Assembly (NCBI GenBank): GCA_044222045.1
Contig: JBGAOB010000002.1
Span: forward strand, 1-64,000
Length of the DNA stretch: 64,000 bases
Direction of reading: 5' to 3'
From: JBGAMH01 sp044222045
GTDB lineage: Bacteria > Eisenbacteria > RBG-16-71-46
Shown: in pieces, positions 1-9,847 of the stretch
Numbering within the stretch: position 1 is the stretch's first letter
Layout: each line of letters starts with the position of its first letter
The notes under the pieces: generated by a model
Told to the model about the DNA's origin: nothing
The model's input: the letters and a program-made list of their open reading frames with translations, nothing else
Database searches by the model: none
Program-made: the position numbers and the translations under genes

Positions 1-3000
1 GATCGAGCGCGGGCACGGGGCGGCGGAACATGAGTGCGCCCGTGAACGGCTCGATCGTGTAGTCGGTGAAGCGCGTCAGCCGCTGCGTGCTCAGCACGCG
101 CGACGGCTGGTTGCGATCGCGCGTCACCAGCTCCACCTGCTCGGAGTGGACCAGGCCCGAGGCGCGCGACAAGGCGTACGGGCCCGAGATGCCCTGACCG
201 CGGAACTCGTCCACCACCTGGCGCGAGCGGCCTTCGCTCACGAAGCCGTCCAGCTCGGCGAGCCTGCCCGAAGCGCGCACGAAGCCGCCGTTCAGGCTGC
301 GCGTGAACGCGCCCAGCCGCTGTGCGTCGCGTACGGGCGTGGAGAAGTCGCCGAACTGCGCGAACGACGCCTGCTTGTCGAGCCGCAGGTACAGGCGCGA
401 CGTGCTCTGCGCGTCCCACTCGTGCGTGGACGCGTCGCCCGTGACGTCGTAGCCCTCGAACGGGCGGATGTCGCGGAACAGCCGGCGCTCGGGATCCTGC
501 TCGCTGTCCCAGCGGCCGGTCAGCTGCACGCCGTGGCCCACGTCGCCGCGCGCGAACAGCGCACCACGCGCGCCGCCCTGCGTCCTGCCGTCCTCGTCGT
601 CGATCGACGCATCGCGGAGCGCGTCCTCGAAGCGATCGCGCGGGACGCCGTTCAGCTCGCCGTGCTCCAGTGAACGCAACTCGACGCGCGCTTCGGCAAG
701 TCCGGAGAGCAGGAACGGAAGTCGCCGCGGGACGAAGCGTTCGGTCATCGTCGTGGTCGAGTCGCCGGCCGAGAGGGCGATGCGCGCCTCCTTCAGACGG
801 CTCGAAGGCTGCAGCCCCGCCGTGCCGGCTCCGTTCTGGAAGTAGCTCGCCGGAACCTGCGTGCCGGGCCGCGTGGGGTCGGCGTCGACGATCGGCTGCC
901 CCGACGGATCGACCCAGCGGCCTCCGTCCGTTTCCAGCGTGATCGCGTCGTGCCGCGCGGTGAACGCACGGTCGAGGCCGATCGACGGAGTTTCGAAACC
1001 GTGCGTGGAGCCCCACTCCGAGAGCGGCACGTCGTAGTGCGTGCGTTTCGGACCGGAAGAGGTGTCTTCGGTCAGGATCGCCGCCCACGGTTCGCCGTTC
1101 GTGCGGCGCTCGCGGACGGCGTCGAGCACGCGCTCGTCGTTGCTGCGCTCGGCGAAGTCGGCGCGGTGGAACTCGCCGGCCTTCAGGTCCACGAAGCGCG
1201 AGCGGCCGTCGCCGCCGTTGCGCGTGTCGAGCGGCACCAGCACCGCGCCCGGCGGCAGCGTGGACTCGTCCACGCGCACCACGTGCAGGCGCGGGCGCAC
1301 GTTCGCGAAGCTGTACTTGCCCTCGGCGTCGGTGATCGCCGACGTGCCGTCCTCCAGCGTCACGCGCACGCCGGGGATGCCGAGTTCCTCGGCGCCCTGG
1401 CGGCCGTCGCCGGCGCAGTCGCAGTCGGTCCACACCTTGCCGGCGATGATGCCGAGGTCGCCGAACACGCCGCCCACCACCTGCACGGTGGCGGTGCCGG
1501 TGTTCGACGCCAGCGGCGAGCCGCCCACGCCGCCGTCGGGCGAGCGCGCGACGGCCACGTTCGTGGCCGAGCCGGTGCCCGCGGCCACGCCCACCGCGAG
1601 GCGGTAAGTGATCACCGCCTGGTCGGCCGGCGAGAAATTGTCGAACGGGATGTACGGCGGCAGCGTGCCCAGCGAGAACTGCAGCGACGGCCCCGGCGCG
1701 CCCATGGGATCGGGCACGCGCAGGCCGTTCACGCGCGTGCTGCCGATCACGTACGCGAAGCCCGGCGGCAGGATGTCGGTCACGCTCACGTTGCCCACCG
1801 GCGACGAACCGGTGTTCGTGACGCCGATGCGGTAGTCCACCACGCCGCCCACTTCGACCTGCTGCGGCGAGGCGGTCTTCACCACGCGCAGCACCGCGAG
1901 GCCGGCCACGGCCGCGACGTCGGTGGCGGAGTTGTTCGTGGCGTTGACGTCCCCGGGCGTGGCGACGGTGGCGGTGTTCTGGAGCGAGGCCGGCGCCGAC
2001 GGAAGCACGAGCACGTTCAGCGTGATCACCGAGCTGTCGCCCACGGCGAGCACGGCCGACGTGGTCGCGTCCACGAGGGGACCGTTGCTCGTGAACGACC
2101 AGCCGGCGCCGACGCCGCTCACGAACTGCGTGCCGGCGGGCAGCACGTCGTGCACGGTGATCGTGCTCGTGGTCGGCTGCACGCCCACGTTGCGCACCAC
2201 GATCGTCCACGACGCGGCCGCGTTGCGGTCGAACGTGCCGGTGTGGCGCTTGGCGATCGTGAGGTCGGGGCCGTTGCCGAAGATGTTCGTGACGCTGGAG
2301 CGGTCGTTCGTGGGGTTCACGTCGCCGCCGCCCGCGACCTGCGCGGTGTTGGTGACGCCGGGGATCGCGGCCGAGCCCACGTGCGCGGTGAGCGCGTACG
2401 AGCGCGACTGGAGCGGGTTGAACGCACTGGTCGCGGTGGCCACCACGACCTGGCCGGTGGCCGCGAACGTCCAGCCGGTGCCGCTGGCGCTCACGTACGT
2501 GAGCCCGTTCGGCAGCGTGTCGGCCACGGTGACCGTGCCCACGGTGGTCGCCGAGCCCACGTTGGTCACGTTGATGTCGTAAACCACGTCGGCGCCCACG
2601 GCGAACGTGCTGCCGGTGGTCTTCTGCACCGCGAGGTCGGGCGCCTGCACCACGGGCGTCGGGTCGCTGGCGCGGTCGTTCGCCGGGTTCGAGTCGCCGC
2701 CGCCCGAGACGCTCGCGAAGTTCGTCACCTGCGGCACCGCCGCGGGCGTGGGCGTGACGCGGATCGTGAAGCTGGACGTGTCGCCCACCGCGAGCGGCGT
2801 GCTGCGCTGCATCACGGTGATGGCGCCGCCCTGCACCAGCGTCCAGCCGGCGCCCTCGGCCGAGATGAACCCGACGTTCGCCGGCAGCGTGTCGCGCACG
2901 GTGTAGGCGCCGGTGGTGGGCGACGTGCCCACGTTGGTGACCACGAACGTCCACGTGCCCGTGGTGCCCAGCACGAACGGTGCGGCGTGCGTCTTGGTCA

Positions 3001-6000
3001 GCGCGAGGTCGGCGGCCGACACGACGGTGGTGGTGTCGCCGTCGCGGTTGTTGCCGAGGGTCGTGTCGCCACCGCCCGTGACGGAAGCAAAGTTGATCAC
3101 CGGCGACGGTGCGGTGGTGGCGATGGCCACGGTGATCGTGAAGCTCGTGCTGCCGCCGGGCGGGATCGAGGCATGGGTGGTGGCGGTGACGATCTGCCCC
3201 GTGTGCGCCACGTTCCAGCCGATGTTGTTGGCGCTCACGTACGTGAGGCCCGCGGGCAGCGTGTCGAGCACGGCGATCTGCCCGGCCGACGCGACGAGGC
3301 CCACGTTGCGCACGTTCAGCGCGTACGTGCCCGTGCCGCCGAGGGCGAACGTGCCCGTGCTGAACTTGGTGATCGCGAGGTCGGCGTTGCTCGCGATGTC
3401 CGTGGGGTCGCTGTCGCGGTCGTTCGCGGGGTTGCCGTCGCCGCCGCCCGCGACGGTGGCGCTGTTCACGACGGTGGCCGCAGCGGAGCCGTCCACCGAC
3501 ACGGTGAGCGTGGCCACGGCACTGTCGCCCGCCGCGATCACGGCGCTGCGCGTGAGCGTGACCACCTGCCCGGCCGTGGTGACGCCGAACGGGCCCGTGG
3601 CGCTCACGTACGTGAGGCCGGCGGGCAGCGTATCGGTGACGGTGAACGCGCCCACGGTGGGCGACACGCCCACGTTGCGCACGACCAGCGTGTAGACGCC
3701 GTTCACGCCGACGGCGAACGACTGCGTGTGACGCTTGTCCACGGTGAGGTCGGGCGATCCCACGGCAGTGGGATCGCTGGAGCGGTTGTTGGTCGGGTTC
3801 ACGTCGCTGCCGCCCGAGACGGTGGCGCTGTTCACCACGCTCGGCACGGCCGCGGGGCTCACGGCCACGGTGAGCGTGATCGTGGCGCTGCCGCCCGCGG
3901 CGAGCGCGGCGGCCCGCGTCATCGTGACCACGGCGCCGCTGACGCTGGCGGTGAAGCCTCCGCCCGTGGCGCTCACGTACGTGAGGCCCGTGGGCAGCGT
4001 GTCGGTGACGGTGAACGTGCCGGCGGTGGGCGCGCTGCCGAGGTTGCGCACGAGCAGGGTGTACACGCCATTCTGGCCGGGCACGAATGTTTGTGCGTGG
4101 CTCTTGCTCACGGTCAGGTCGGGGGCGCTCACCGCGGTCACGTCGATGTCGCGGTTGTTGCCCGGCTCACTGTCGGCGCCGCCCTCGACGGTGGCGAAGT
4201 TCGTCACGCTGGGCTGCGCGGCCGCGTCCACGGCCACCGTCAGCGTGATGTGCCGCGCGTTGCCGAAGCCGGCGAAGATCGTCTGGCTCGTGGTGGCGGT
4301 GACCACCGAGCCCACGGCGGTCACCGTCCAGCCGGTGCCGGAGCCCGAGACGAACGTGAGCCCGGCGGGCAGCGTGTCGCGCACGGTGATCGTGCCCGAC
4401 GAGGGGCCCGTGCCCAGGTTGAACACGCTCAGGTCGTACGTGCCGTTGGCGCCCACGCTGAACGCGCCGACCGAGACCTTCTGGATCAGCAGGTCGGCTT
4501 CGGTCGTGAACGGCGTCGGGTCCTGGTCCCAGTTGTCGTCGGGCGAAGCGTCGCCGCCGCCCGAGACCCACGCGAAGTTGTCGACGCCCGGCCAGGCGGT
4601 GCGGTCGGGGACCACCGACACGGTGAAGCTCGTGCTGTCGCCGGGCGCGAGCGGGCCCGGGTTCGTGGCGGTGAGCACGCCCAGCGAGAACGACGTCGTC
4701 CAGCCCGTGCCCGCGCTGGAGACGTAGGCGATGCCCGCGGGCAGCGTGTCGCGCACGGTGAACGCGCCGGTGGTGGGTGCCGCGCCCACGTTGGACACGA
4801 CGATCGTCCACGCGAACGGCGTGTCCACGTGCATGTCCTCGATGTGGCGCTTGTCCACGACGAGGTTGGGGAACGCCTGCACCGGCGTGGGGTCCACGTC
4901 GCGGTTGTTGCCGGGGCTCGAGTCGCCGCCGCCCGACACCGTGACGGCGTTCACCACGCCCGGCGCGGCGGCCGCGGTCACGTCCACGATGATGCTGAAC
5001 GTGCCGGTGGCGCCCGGATCGATGGCGTCGGTCGTGAACGCGGTGACCACCTGGCCGTTGATGCTGACGCCCCAGCCCGGCCCGAACGCGTTCAGCACGG
5101 TGAGCCCGGCGGGAATCGTGTCGCGCACGGTGACGGTGCCGACCGTGGTGCCCGTGCCGACGTTGCTGACGGCCACGGTCCACACGCCCTGCTGGCCCAC
5201 CACGAACGGCGCCGCGTGCGACTTGTCGACGGCCATGTCGGGAGCGGGGCTCACGTCGGTGGGATCGGTGTCGCGGTCGTTGCCCGGGTTCGTGTCGCCG
5301 CCGCCCGAGACCACGGCGGAGTTCGTGACCAGCGGCACCGCGGTGGAGTCCACGGCCACGGTCAGCTGCGCGAACGCGCTGTCGCCCGCCGCGATCGGCG
5401 TGGCGCGCGTGAGCGTGACCACCTGGCCGGCGGCCGAGCCGGCGAAGCCGCCGGCGGCGCTCACGAACGACAGCCCGGCGGGCAGCGTGTCGGTGAGCGT
5501 GATCGTGCCCACGGTGGGCACGACCCCGACGTTGCGCACCACGAGCCGGTACACACCGTCCACGCCCACGACGAACGCCTGCGTGTGGCGCTTGTCCACC
5601 GTGAGGTCGGGCGAGCCGGCGAGCACGGACGCGGTGTCGCGCTTGCTGTTGTTGCCCGCGCCGGTGCGGCCCTGGTCGTCGAGGTCGCCGCTGTCGTCGG
5701 TGCGCAGCACGAGCGCGCGGTTCAGCACGGGCGTGGCGGCCGAGGCGGACACGGTTCCGGTGACGCTGAACGTGGCGGTGGCGGCGGGCGGAAGGTCGAC
5801 CGACGCGGTGAAGACGTTGCCCGTGACGCCCTGCGCGATCACGTGCGCGCCGCCGCTGGTGGCGGGCGCGCCGGGCGCAGGCGACAGGATCACGCCGGGC
5901 ACCGTGTCGATCACGGCCGCGGCGTACGCGGAGTCCGGCCCGTTGTTGCGCACGACGAACGTGTACGTGGCCGGCTGGCCCACCGTGAACGGCTCGGGCG

Positions 6001-7537
6001 CGTGCGACTTGGAGACCAGCTCCAGGTCGGCGTCGCGGATCAGCACCGCGCCGCCCAGCTGGACGAGCGCGCCGGGCACGTACGCCCACGTGTCCATGCC
6101 GCGGATGTCGCCGAACGCGCCGGTCCACGTGTGCGCGCCCGCGGCGCTGCTGGCGCCGGTGGGTGGCAGCGCGAACGGGCCGCCGAGCGGGCGGTCGTCG
6201 AAGAACACCGTGTAGTCGGGAGCGCCCAGGCCGTTCTGGCGCTCGAGGATGATGCCGGCGGGGTTGTCCTCGGCGTCGGCGTAAGGGAAGTGCACCTCGC
6301 CCCCCTGCATCTGGACGCGCGCGCGCACCTGCGACGGGTTGCCGGACGGCGAAGCGGGCGCGCCGAGGCCGTTGCGGCCGTCCCACGCGATGCTGTTGGC
6401 GCCGGCCACCGCCACGCCCACGAGCGTGCGGTCCACCGCGTCGGTGAACGCGCCGTTGCCGTCGAGATCGATGGCGAGCGTGTAGTTGGCGTTGCCGTCG
6501 GAGTCGAAGTGGAACGTGCCGCCCAGGCCCGAGCCCGCCTGGTTCGGCGTGCCGTCCACGCCGAGGAACGTGAGGTTGCTGGCCGTGGCCACGAACGGCG
6601 AGGGCAGCCGCAGCCAGTCGACGCCGCTCGCGCTGGGCGCCGACGCCGGCAGGTCGAGCGCCGGCGAGGTGAGGAACAGCTTGTGCGTGACGTCGCTGGG
6701 CGTGTCGGACTGGTCGGGGTTCTGGATGTTGGAACCCGCCAGCGGCACCGAGTGGTACAGCGGCACACCCGCGCCGTCGCGGAAGCCCTTGTTGTTGGCG
6801 AAGAAGTTGAAGCCGAACGGCTGCACGCCGTTCGCGTCGACGCGGTACTGGAAGCCGTCGCGCGTGAGCACGTAGAACTGCGAGCTCATGGCCACGCCGG
6901 GGTTGCCCACGTTCATGGCGAACTGGTCCACCCACACGCGGCCGCCGATCGGCGCGCCCGCGGCGCCGCGCACGGTGACGTCCCACGCGGCGACCCAGCC
7001 CACGCCGGTGTTCTGCGTCCACGCGGCGAGTGCGGCGCGCACCGGCGGGTTGAGGCCGCTCGTGCTGTCGGGACTCGCGAAGCGGATCTCCCACACGCCG
7101 CTCTCCCCCGCGCCCACGGGGATCGCGTGCGCGCGGTAGCCGCCCGCGGCGGGCAGCGGCCCGGCCTGCTCCTGCGTGACGTCGGCGATCAGCGCCACCG
7201 TCTTGCCCTGCACCACCTGCGCGAGGGGCGCGCTGCCCGCGCCGCCCGTGGGCGACACCCAGCGCACGTGACCGTTGCCCGTGCCGTTGGCGCTTGACGC
7301 CACGAGCAGCGTCTCGCCCGCGTTGGCGTACACGAACACACGCGTGAGGCGGCGGATCGTGGAGTTCTGCGTGAAGTCGTTCCGGTACTCGAAGTAGGGA
7401 CGGCTGCCGCCACTGGAGACCAGCGTGAGGCTGCCTTCGGCGCGGGCCGTGCGGACCGGGGCGAACGCCGCGAACAGCGCGAGGGCGGCGAGAGGCAGCG
7501 AGGGCAGGATGCGGCGGAGCAGGCGGTGGGAGTCCAT
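1..7537 (-). CDS. Giant exported surface protein with 12 DUF11-type repeats (3' end outside window)
   Basis: The frame is open from the ATG at 7537 to the window edge, about 2512 codons without a stop. Residues 1-32 form a signal peptide (RR, then an L/A-rich core ending TARA). A unique N-terminal region of about 470 residues follows. Then come twelve roughly 120-residue DUF11-type repeats (about residues 505-2000), most opening with PDLTVDKRHT-like strings and containing VRDTLPAGLTYVS and SGGGDxNPxNDR. Around residues 2030-2110 a SdrD/SpaA-like segment begins GDLGIIAGKVWTDCDC. The last visible part has ELVTRDRNQPSR and FTDYTIEPFTGALMFRR, resembling the C-terminal region of other giant repeat surface proteins. 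It is presumably secreted and cell-surface attached, as adhesin or matrix; no ligand can be inferred. Repeats share strong DNA similarity, so collapse or recombination is possible. Confidence 0.88.
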   Translation of the reverse strand, partial: MDSHRLLRRILPSLPLAALALFAAFAPVRTARAEGSLTLVSSGGSRPYFEYRNDFTQNSTIRRLTRVFVYANAGETLLVASSANGTGNGHVRWVSPTGGAGSAPLAQVVQGKTVALIADVTQEQAGPLPAAGGYRAHAIPVGAGESGVWEIRFASPDSTSGLNPPVRAALAAWTQNTGVGWVAAWDVTVRGAAGAPIGGRVWVDQFAMNVGNPGVAMSSQFYVLTRDGFQYRVDANGVQPFGFNFFANNKGFRDGAGVPLYHSVPLAGSNIQNPDQSDTPSDVTHKLFLTSPALDLPASAPSASGVDWLRLPSPFVATASNLTFLGVDGTPNQAGSGLGGTFHFDSDGNANYTLAIDLDGNGAFTDAVDRTLVGVAVAGANSIAWDGRNGLGAPASPSGNPSQVRARVQMQGGEVHFPYADAEDNPAGIILERQNGLGAPDYTVFFDDRPLGGPFALPPTGASSAAGAHTWTGAFGDIRGMDTWAYVPGALVQLGGAVLIRDADLELVSKSHAPEPFTVGQPATYTFVVRNNGPDSAYAAAVIDTVPGVILSPAPGAPATSGGAHVIAQGVTGNVFTASVDLPPAATATFSVTGTVSASAATPVLNRALVLRTDDSGDLDDQGRTGAGNNSKRDTASVLAGSPDLTVDKRHTQAFVVGVDGVYRLVVRNVGVVPTVGTITLTDTLPAGLSFVSAAGGFAGSAAGQVVTLTRATPIAAGDSAFAQLTVAVDSTAVPLVTNSAVVSGGGDTNPGNDRDTDPTDVSPAPDMAVDKSHAAPFVVGQQGVWTVAVSNVGTGTTVGTVTVRDTIPAGLTVLNAFGPGWGVSINGQVVTAFTTDAIDPGATGTFSIIVDVTAAAAPGVVNAVTVSGGGDSSPGNNRDVDPTPVQAFPNLVVDKRHIEDMHVDTPFAWTIVVSNVGAAPTTGAFTVRDTLPAGIAYVSSAGTGWTTSFSLGVLTATNPGPLAPGDSTSFTVSVVPDRTAWPGVDNFAWVSGGGDASPDDNWDQDPTPFTTEADLLIQKVSVGAFSVGANGTYDLSVFNLGTGPSSGTITVRDTLPAGLTFVSGSGTGWTVTAVGSVVTATTSQTIFAGFGNARHITLTVAVDAAAQPSVTNFATVEGGADSEPGNNRDIDVTAVSAPDLTVSKSHAQTFVPGQNGVYTLLVRNLGSAPTAGTFTVTDTLPTGLTYVSATGGGFTASVSGAVVTMTRAAALAAGGSATITLTVAVSPAAVPSVVNSATVSGGSDVNPTNNRSSDPTAVGSPDLTVDKRHTQSFAVGVNGVYTLVVRNVGVSPTVGAFTVTDTLPAGLTYVSATGPFGVTTAGQVVTLTRSAVIAAGDSAVATLTVSVDGSAAATVVNSATVAGGGDGNPANDRDSDPTDIASNADLAITKFSTGTFALGGTGTYALNVRNVGLVASAGQIAVLDTLPAGLTYVSANNIGWNVAHTGQIVTATTHASIPPGGSTSFTITVAIATTAPSPVINFASVTGGGDTTLGNNRDGDTTTVVSAADLALTKTHAAPFVLGTTGTWTFVVTNVGTSPTTGAYTVRDTLPANVGFISAEGAGWTLVQGGAITVMQRSTPLAVGDTSSFTIRVTPTPAAVPQVTNFASVSGGGDSNPANDRASDPTPVVQAPDLAVQKTTGSTFAVGADVVYDINVTNVGSATTVGTVTVADTLPNGLTYVSASGTGWTFAATGQVVVATATSAFNPLQSRSYALTAHVGSAAIPGVTNTAQVAGGGDVNPTNDRSSVTNIFGNGPDLTIAKRHTGTFDRNAAASWTIVVRNVGVQPTTSTITVHDVLPAGTQFVSGVGAGWSFTSNGPLVDATTSAVLAVGDSSVITLNVLVLPSAPASLQNTATVATPGDVNATNNSATDVAAVAGLAVLRVVKTASPQQVEVGGVVDYRIGVTNTGSSPVGNVSVTDILPPGFAYVIGSTRVNGLRVPDPMGAPGPSLQFSLGTLPPYIPFDNFSPADQAVITYRLAVGVAAGTGSATNVAVARSPDGGVGGSPLASNTGTATVQVVGGVFGDLGIIAGKVWTDCDCAGDGRQGAEELGIPGVRVTLEDGTSAITDAEGKYSFANVRPRLHVVRVDESTLPPGAVLVPLDTRNGGDGRSRFVDLKAGEFHRADFAERSNDERVLDAVRERRTNGEPWAAILTEDTSSGPKRTHYDVPLSEWGSTHGFETPSIGLDRAFTARHDAITLETDGGRWVDPSGQPIVDADPTRPGTQVPASYFQNGAGTAGLQPSSRLKEARIALSAGDSTTTMTERFVPRRLPFLLSGLAEARVELRSLEHGELNGVPRDRFEDALRDASIDDEDGRTQGGARGALFARGDVGHGVQLTGRWDSEQDPERRLFRDIRPFEGYDVTGDASTHEWDAQSTSRLYLRLDKQASFAQFGDFSTPVRDAQRLGAFTRSLNGGFVRASGRLAELDGFVSEGRSRQVVDEFRGQGISGPYALSRASGLVHSEQVELVTRDRNQPSRVLSTQRLTRFTDYTIEPFTGALMFRRPVPALD

Positions 7538-7674
7538 TCGAGCCTCGGGAAGAGAGCGGCGCTGGGGAGACGACATCACCGCCGCACCCTTCCATGGGTG
7601 ACGACTGCGGGACGCGAGGGCCACCGTGGGGGTGTGGTGGACCAGGGGCAGCAGGAACACGGAGCCAATGGCGC

Positions 7675-7704
7675 AATCTAGGGTTCGATTTCGAGAAGCC
7701 GCAA
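7675..7704 (-). promoter_or_regulatory. Candidate sigma70-like promoter for the DUF11 surface protein
   Basis: On the minus strand TTGCGG (7704-7699) and TAGATT (7680-7675) are separated by 18 bp, in a locally AT-richer stretch about 140 bp before the start codon. The match is moderate and untested. The rest of the 522-bp gap 7538-8059 shows no gene, no known riboswitch and no RNA gene that I recognise. Confidence 0.4.
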
Positions 7705-8045
7705 GCGCGTTCTTCTAATAATGAGGAGCGCGCGGTGGCGCACATCCGTGGACAGCGTCCCGGCGCGGGAAGTCACATGAGAGTGGGTCGAGCGCGCGGC
7801 GCGGGGCGAGGCGGCGTGGCGCGACGGGAGTCACGGGCCGGGGCGCCGGCGACCCCGGGAGCGACGCGATCCGTGCGCGCGGGGTGCACGGGCCGGTCGT
7901 GCTATCCGGCAGGAGATTCCCGCGCCGATTCCGCGGGGCGCGAATCGCGCGCCCGCGGAGGCTCGGCGACCCGGACGACGGAACGCGCAAGCGGTTGCGA
8001 AAAGGCGAACTGATCCGACCCCTACTCAGGTCGCTGCGGTTTTCG

Positions 8046-8051
8046 TACAGT
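8046..8051 (+). promoter_or_regulatory. -10 element of a probable leaderless fhs promoter
   Basis: TACAGT lies 8 nt before the fhs ATG and no Shine-Dalgarno sequence precedes that ATG. Transcription would then begin at or next to the start codon. No good -35 hexamer is visible at the expected distance. Confidence 0.4.
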
Positions 8052-8059
8052 GCGCGGCC

Positions 8060-9688
8060 ATGAAACCCATCGTCGAAGTCGCACGCGCGCTGGACATCGA
8101 TCCGGCCCATCTGGAGCTGTACGGACCGTACAAGGCGAAGCTCACCATGGCCGCGACCCGGGGCCGTGCCCCGCGCGGCAAGCTGGTCCTGGTGTCGGCC
8201 ATCACCCCCACGCCCGCGGGCGAGGGCAAGACCACCACGTCGGTGGGACTGGCGCAGGGCCTGGCCCGCATCGGCGTGACGGCGGCGTGCGCACTGCGCG
8301 AGCCCAGCCTGGGCCCGGTGTTCGGCATGAAGGGCGGCGGCGCCGGCGGTGGCGCCTCCGAAGTGCTGCCGGTGATGGACATCAACATGCACTTCACCGG
8401 TGACTTCCACGCCATCTCGGCCGCGCACAACCTGCTGGCCGCGATCGTGGACAACCACCTGCACCACGGCAACGCCGTGGGCCTGGACACGCGGCGCGTC
8501 ACGTGGAAGCGCGTCGTGGACATGAACGACCGCGCGCTGCGCGACATCGTGATCGGGCTGGGCGGCCGCACCGAGGCGATTCCGCGCGAGAGCGGCTTCG
8601 ACATCACGGCGGCGAGCGAAGTGATGGCCATCCTGTGCCTGGCCGACGGCATCGCCGACCTGAAGGCGCGCCTGGGCCGCATCGTGGTGGGCTACAAGAC
8701 CGACGGCACGCCGGTGACCGCGTCCGACCTCAAGGCCGTGGGCGCGATGGCCGCGCTGCTCAAGGACGCGATCAAGCCGAACCTGGTGCAGACCACCGAG
8801 GGCGTGCCCGCGTTCGTGCACGGCGGCCCGTTCGCGAACATCGCGCACGGCACCAACTCGATCGCCGCCACCAAGGCCGCGCTGTCGTACGCCGACATCG
8901 TGGTGACGGAGGCCGGCTTCGCGTTCGAGCTGGGCGCCGAGAAGTTCTTCGACATCAACTGCCGCTACGGCGGCTTCGCGCCCAGCGCCACCGTGCTGGT
9001 GGCCACGATCCGCGCCCTCAAGATGCACGGCGGCGTGCCGCTGGCCGAGGTGAACCAGCCGAACACCACCGCGATGGTGAAGGGCTTCGCGAACCTCGAG
9101 AAGCACCTGGAGAACATCAAGAAGTTCGGGCAGAAGTGCGTGGTGGCGATCAACCACTTCCCTTCGGACACGAACGAGGAAGTGGAGACGCTGCGCGTGC
9201 ACTGCGAGGCGATGGGCCTTCAGGCCGTGGTCGCGAAGACGTTCAGCGAGGGCGGCAAGGGCTGCGAGGACCTGGCGACCGTCGTGCGCGACGTGGTGGC
9301 GAAGAGCGAGCCCGGCTTCAAGCCGCTCTACGACTGGAACGACAGCATCGAGAAGAAGATCGCCACGGTGGCGCACGAGATGTACGGCGCGCAGGCCGTG
9401 GACTACACCGCCCGCGCCAAGCGCGACCGCGCGCAGCTCGAGAAGGCCGGCTTCGGCAAGCTGCCCGTGTGCATCGCGAAGACGCAGCAGTCGTTGTCGG
9501 ACAACCCGGCGCTGCTCGGCCGGCCGAAGGACTTCCTGGTGACGGTGCGCGAGATCCAGCTCGCGGCCGGGGCGGGCTTCGTGATCCCGATCACGGGCGA
9601 GATCCTGCGCATGCCCGGCCTGCCCAAGGAGCCGCTCGCGTCGAAGTTCGACCTCACCGAGGAAGGCGAAATCGTGCGGCTGGACTGA
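8060..9688 (+). CDS. fhs: Formate-tetrahydrofolate ligase
   Basis: 542 residues, close to the family's usual 550-560. The enzyme joins formate to tetrahydrofolate with ATP, giving 10-formyl-THF for one-carbon metabolism. The N-terminus has the family P-loop region PTPAGEGKTTTS at residues 50-61, followed by GLAQGLARIG and the glycine-rich FGMKGGGAGGG loop. The C-terminal RMPGLP motif is present. The gene stands alone; no folD or other folate gene adjoins it. The start is fixed by family length and by a -10-like TACAGT 8 nt upstream. It is cytosolic and converges with the minus-strand amylase gene. Confidence 0.97.
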   Translation: MKPIVEVARALDIDPAHLELYGPYKAKLTMAATRGRAPRGKLVLVSAITPTPAGEGKTTTSVGLAQGLARIGVTAACALREPSLGPVFGMKGGGAGGGASEVLPVMDINMHFTGDFHAISAAHNLLAAIVDNHLHHGNAVGLDTRRVTWKRVVDMNDRALRDIVIGLGGRTEAIPRESGFDITAASEVMAILCLADGIADLKARLGRIVVGYKTDGTPVTASDLKAVGAMAALLKDAIKPNLVQTTEGVPAFVHGGPFANIAHGTNSIAATKAALSYADIVVTEAGFAFELGAEKFFDINCRYGGFAPSATVLVATIRALKMHGGVPLAEVNQPNTTAMVKGFANLEKHLENIKKFGQKCVVAINHFPSDTNEEVETLRVHCEAMGLQAVVAKTFSEGGKGCEDLATVVRDVVAKSEPGFKPLYDWNDSIEKKIATVAHEMYGAQAVDYTARAKRDRAQLEKAGFGKLPVCIAKTQQSLSDNPALLGRPKDFLVTVREIQLAAGAGFVIPITGEILRMPGLPKEPLASKFDLTEEGEIVRLD

Positions 9689-9847
9689 CACGCGACGAAC
9701 GAAGGTCGACGCTCAAGGACCGGGCGTCTTGCGAGGGGCGGGCTCCGAAAGGTGTCCGCCCTTTCGCGTGGGCGGCGGGGCGCCATGAAGATCCGGCGGT
9801 CGGCGCTGGATCTTCAGGGTGGCGGAACCGGTCGGCGCGCGGGTGGC

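Noticed and set aside
950..7297. A plus-strand open frame of over 2100 codons opposite the DUF11 gene
   Set aside because: It is His/Arg/Ala/Val-rich with no domain or signal, and is the antisense reflection of repeated GC-rich codons; the minus frame has a signal peptide and real domains.
7594..8013. A 139-codon open frame in the gap before fhs
   Set aside because: Arg/Gly-rich with no RBS, no recognisable motif, and overlapping the presumed promoter region of the DUF11 gene.
7538..8059. Folate (THF) riboswitch before fhs
   Set aside because: The conserved THF-riboswitch core is not recognisable, and a -10 box 8 nt before the ATG leaves no room for a leader.
9731..9765. Terminator between fhs and the GH13 gene
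   Set aside because: Only a 6-bp GGGCGG/CCGCCC stem with a long loop and TTT; too weak to call.
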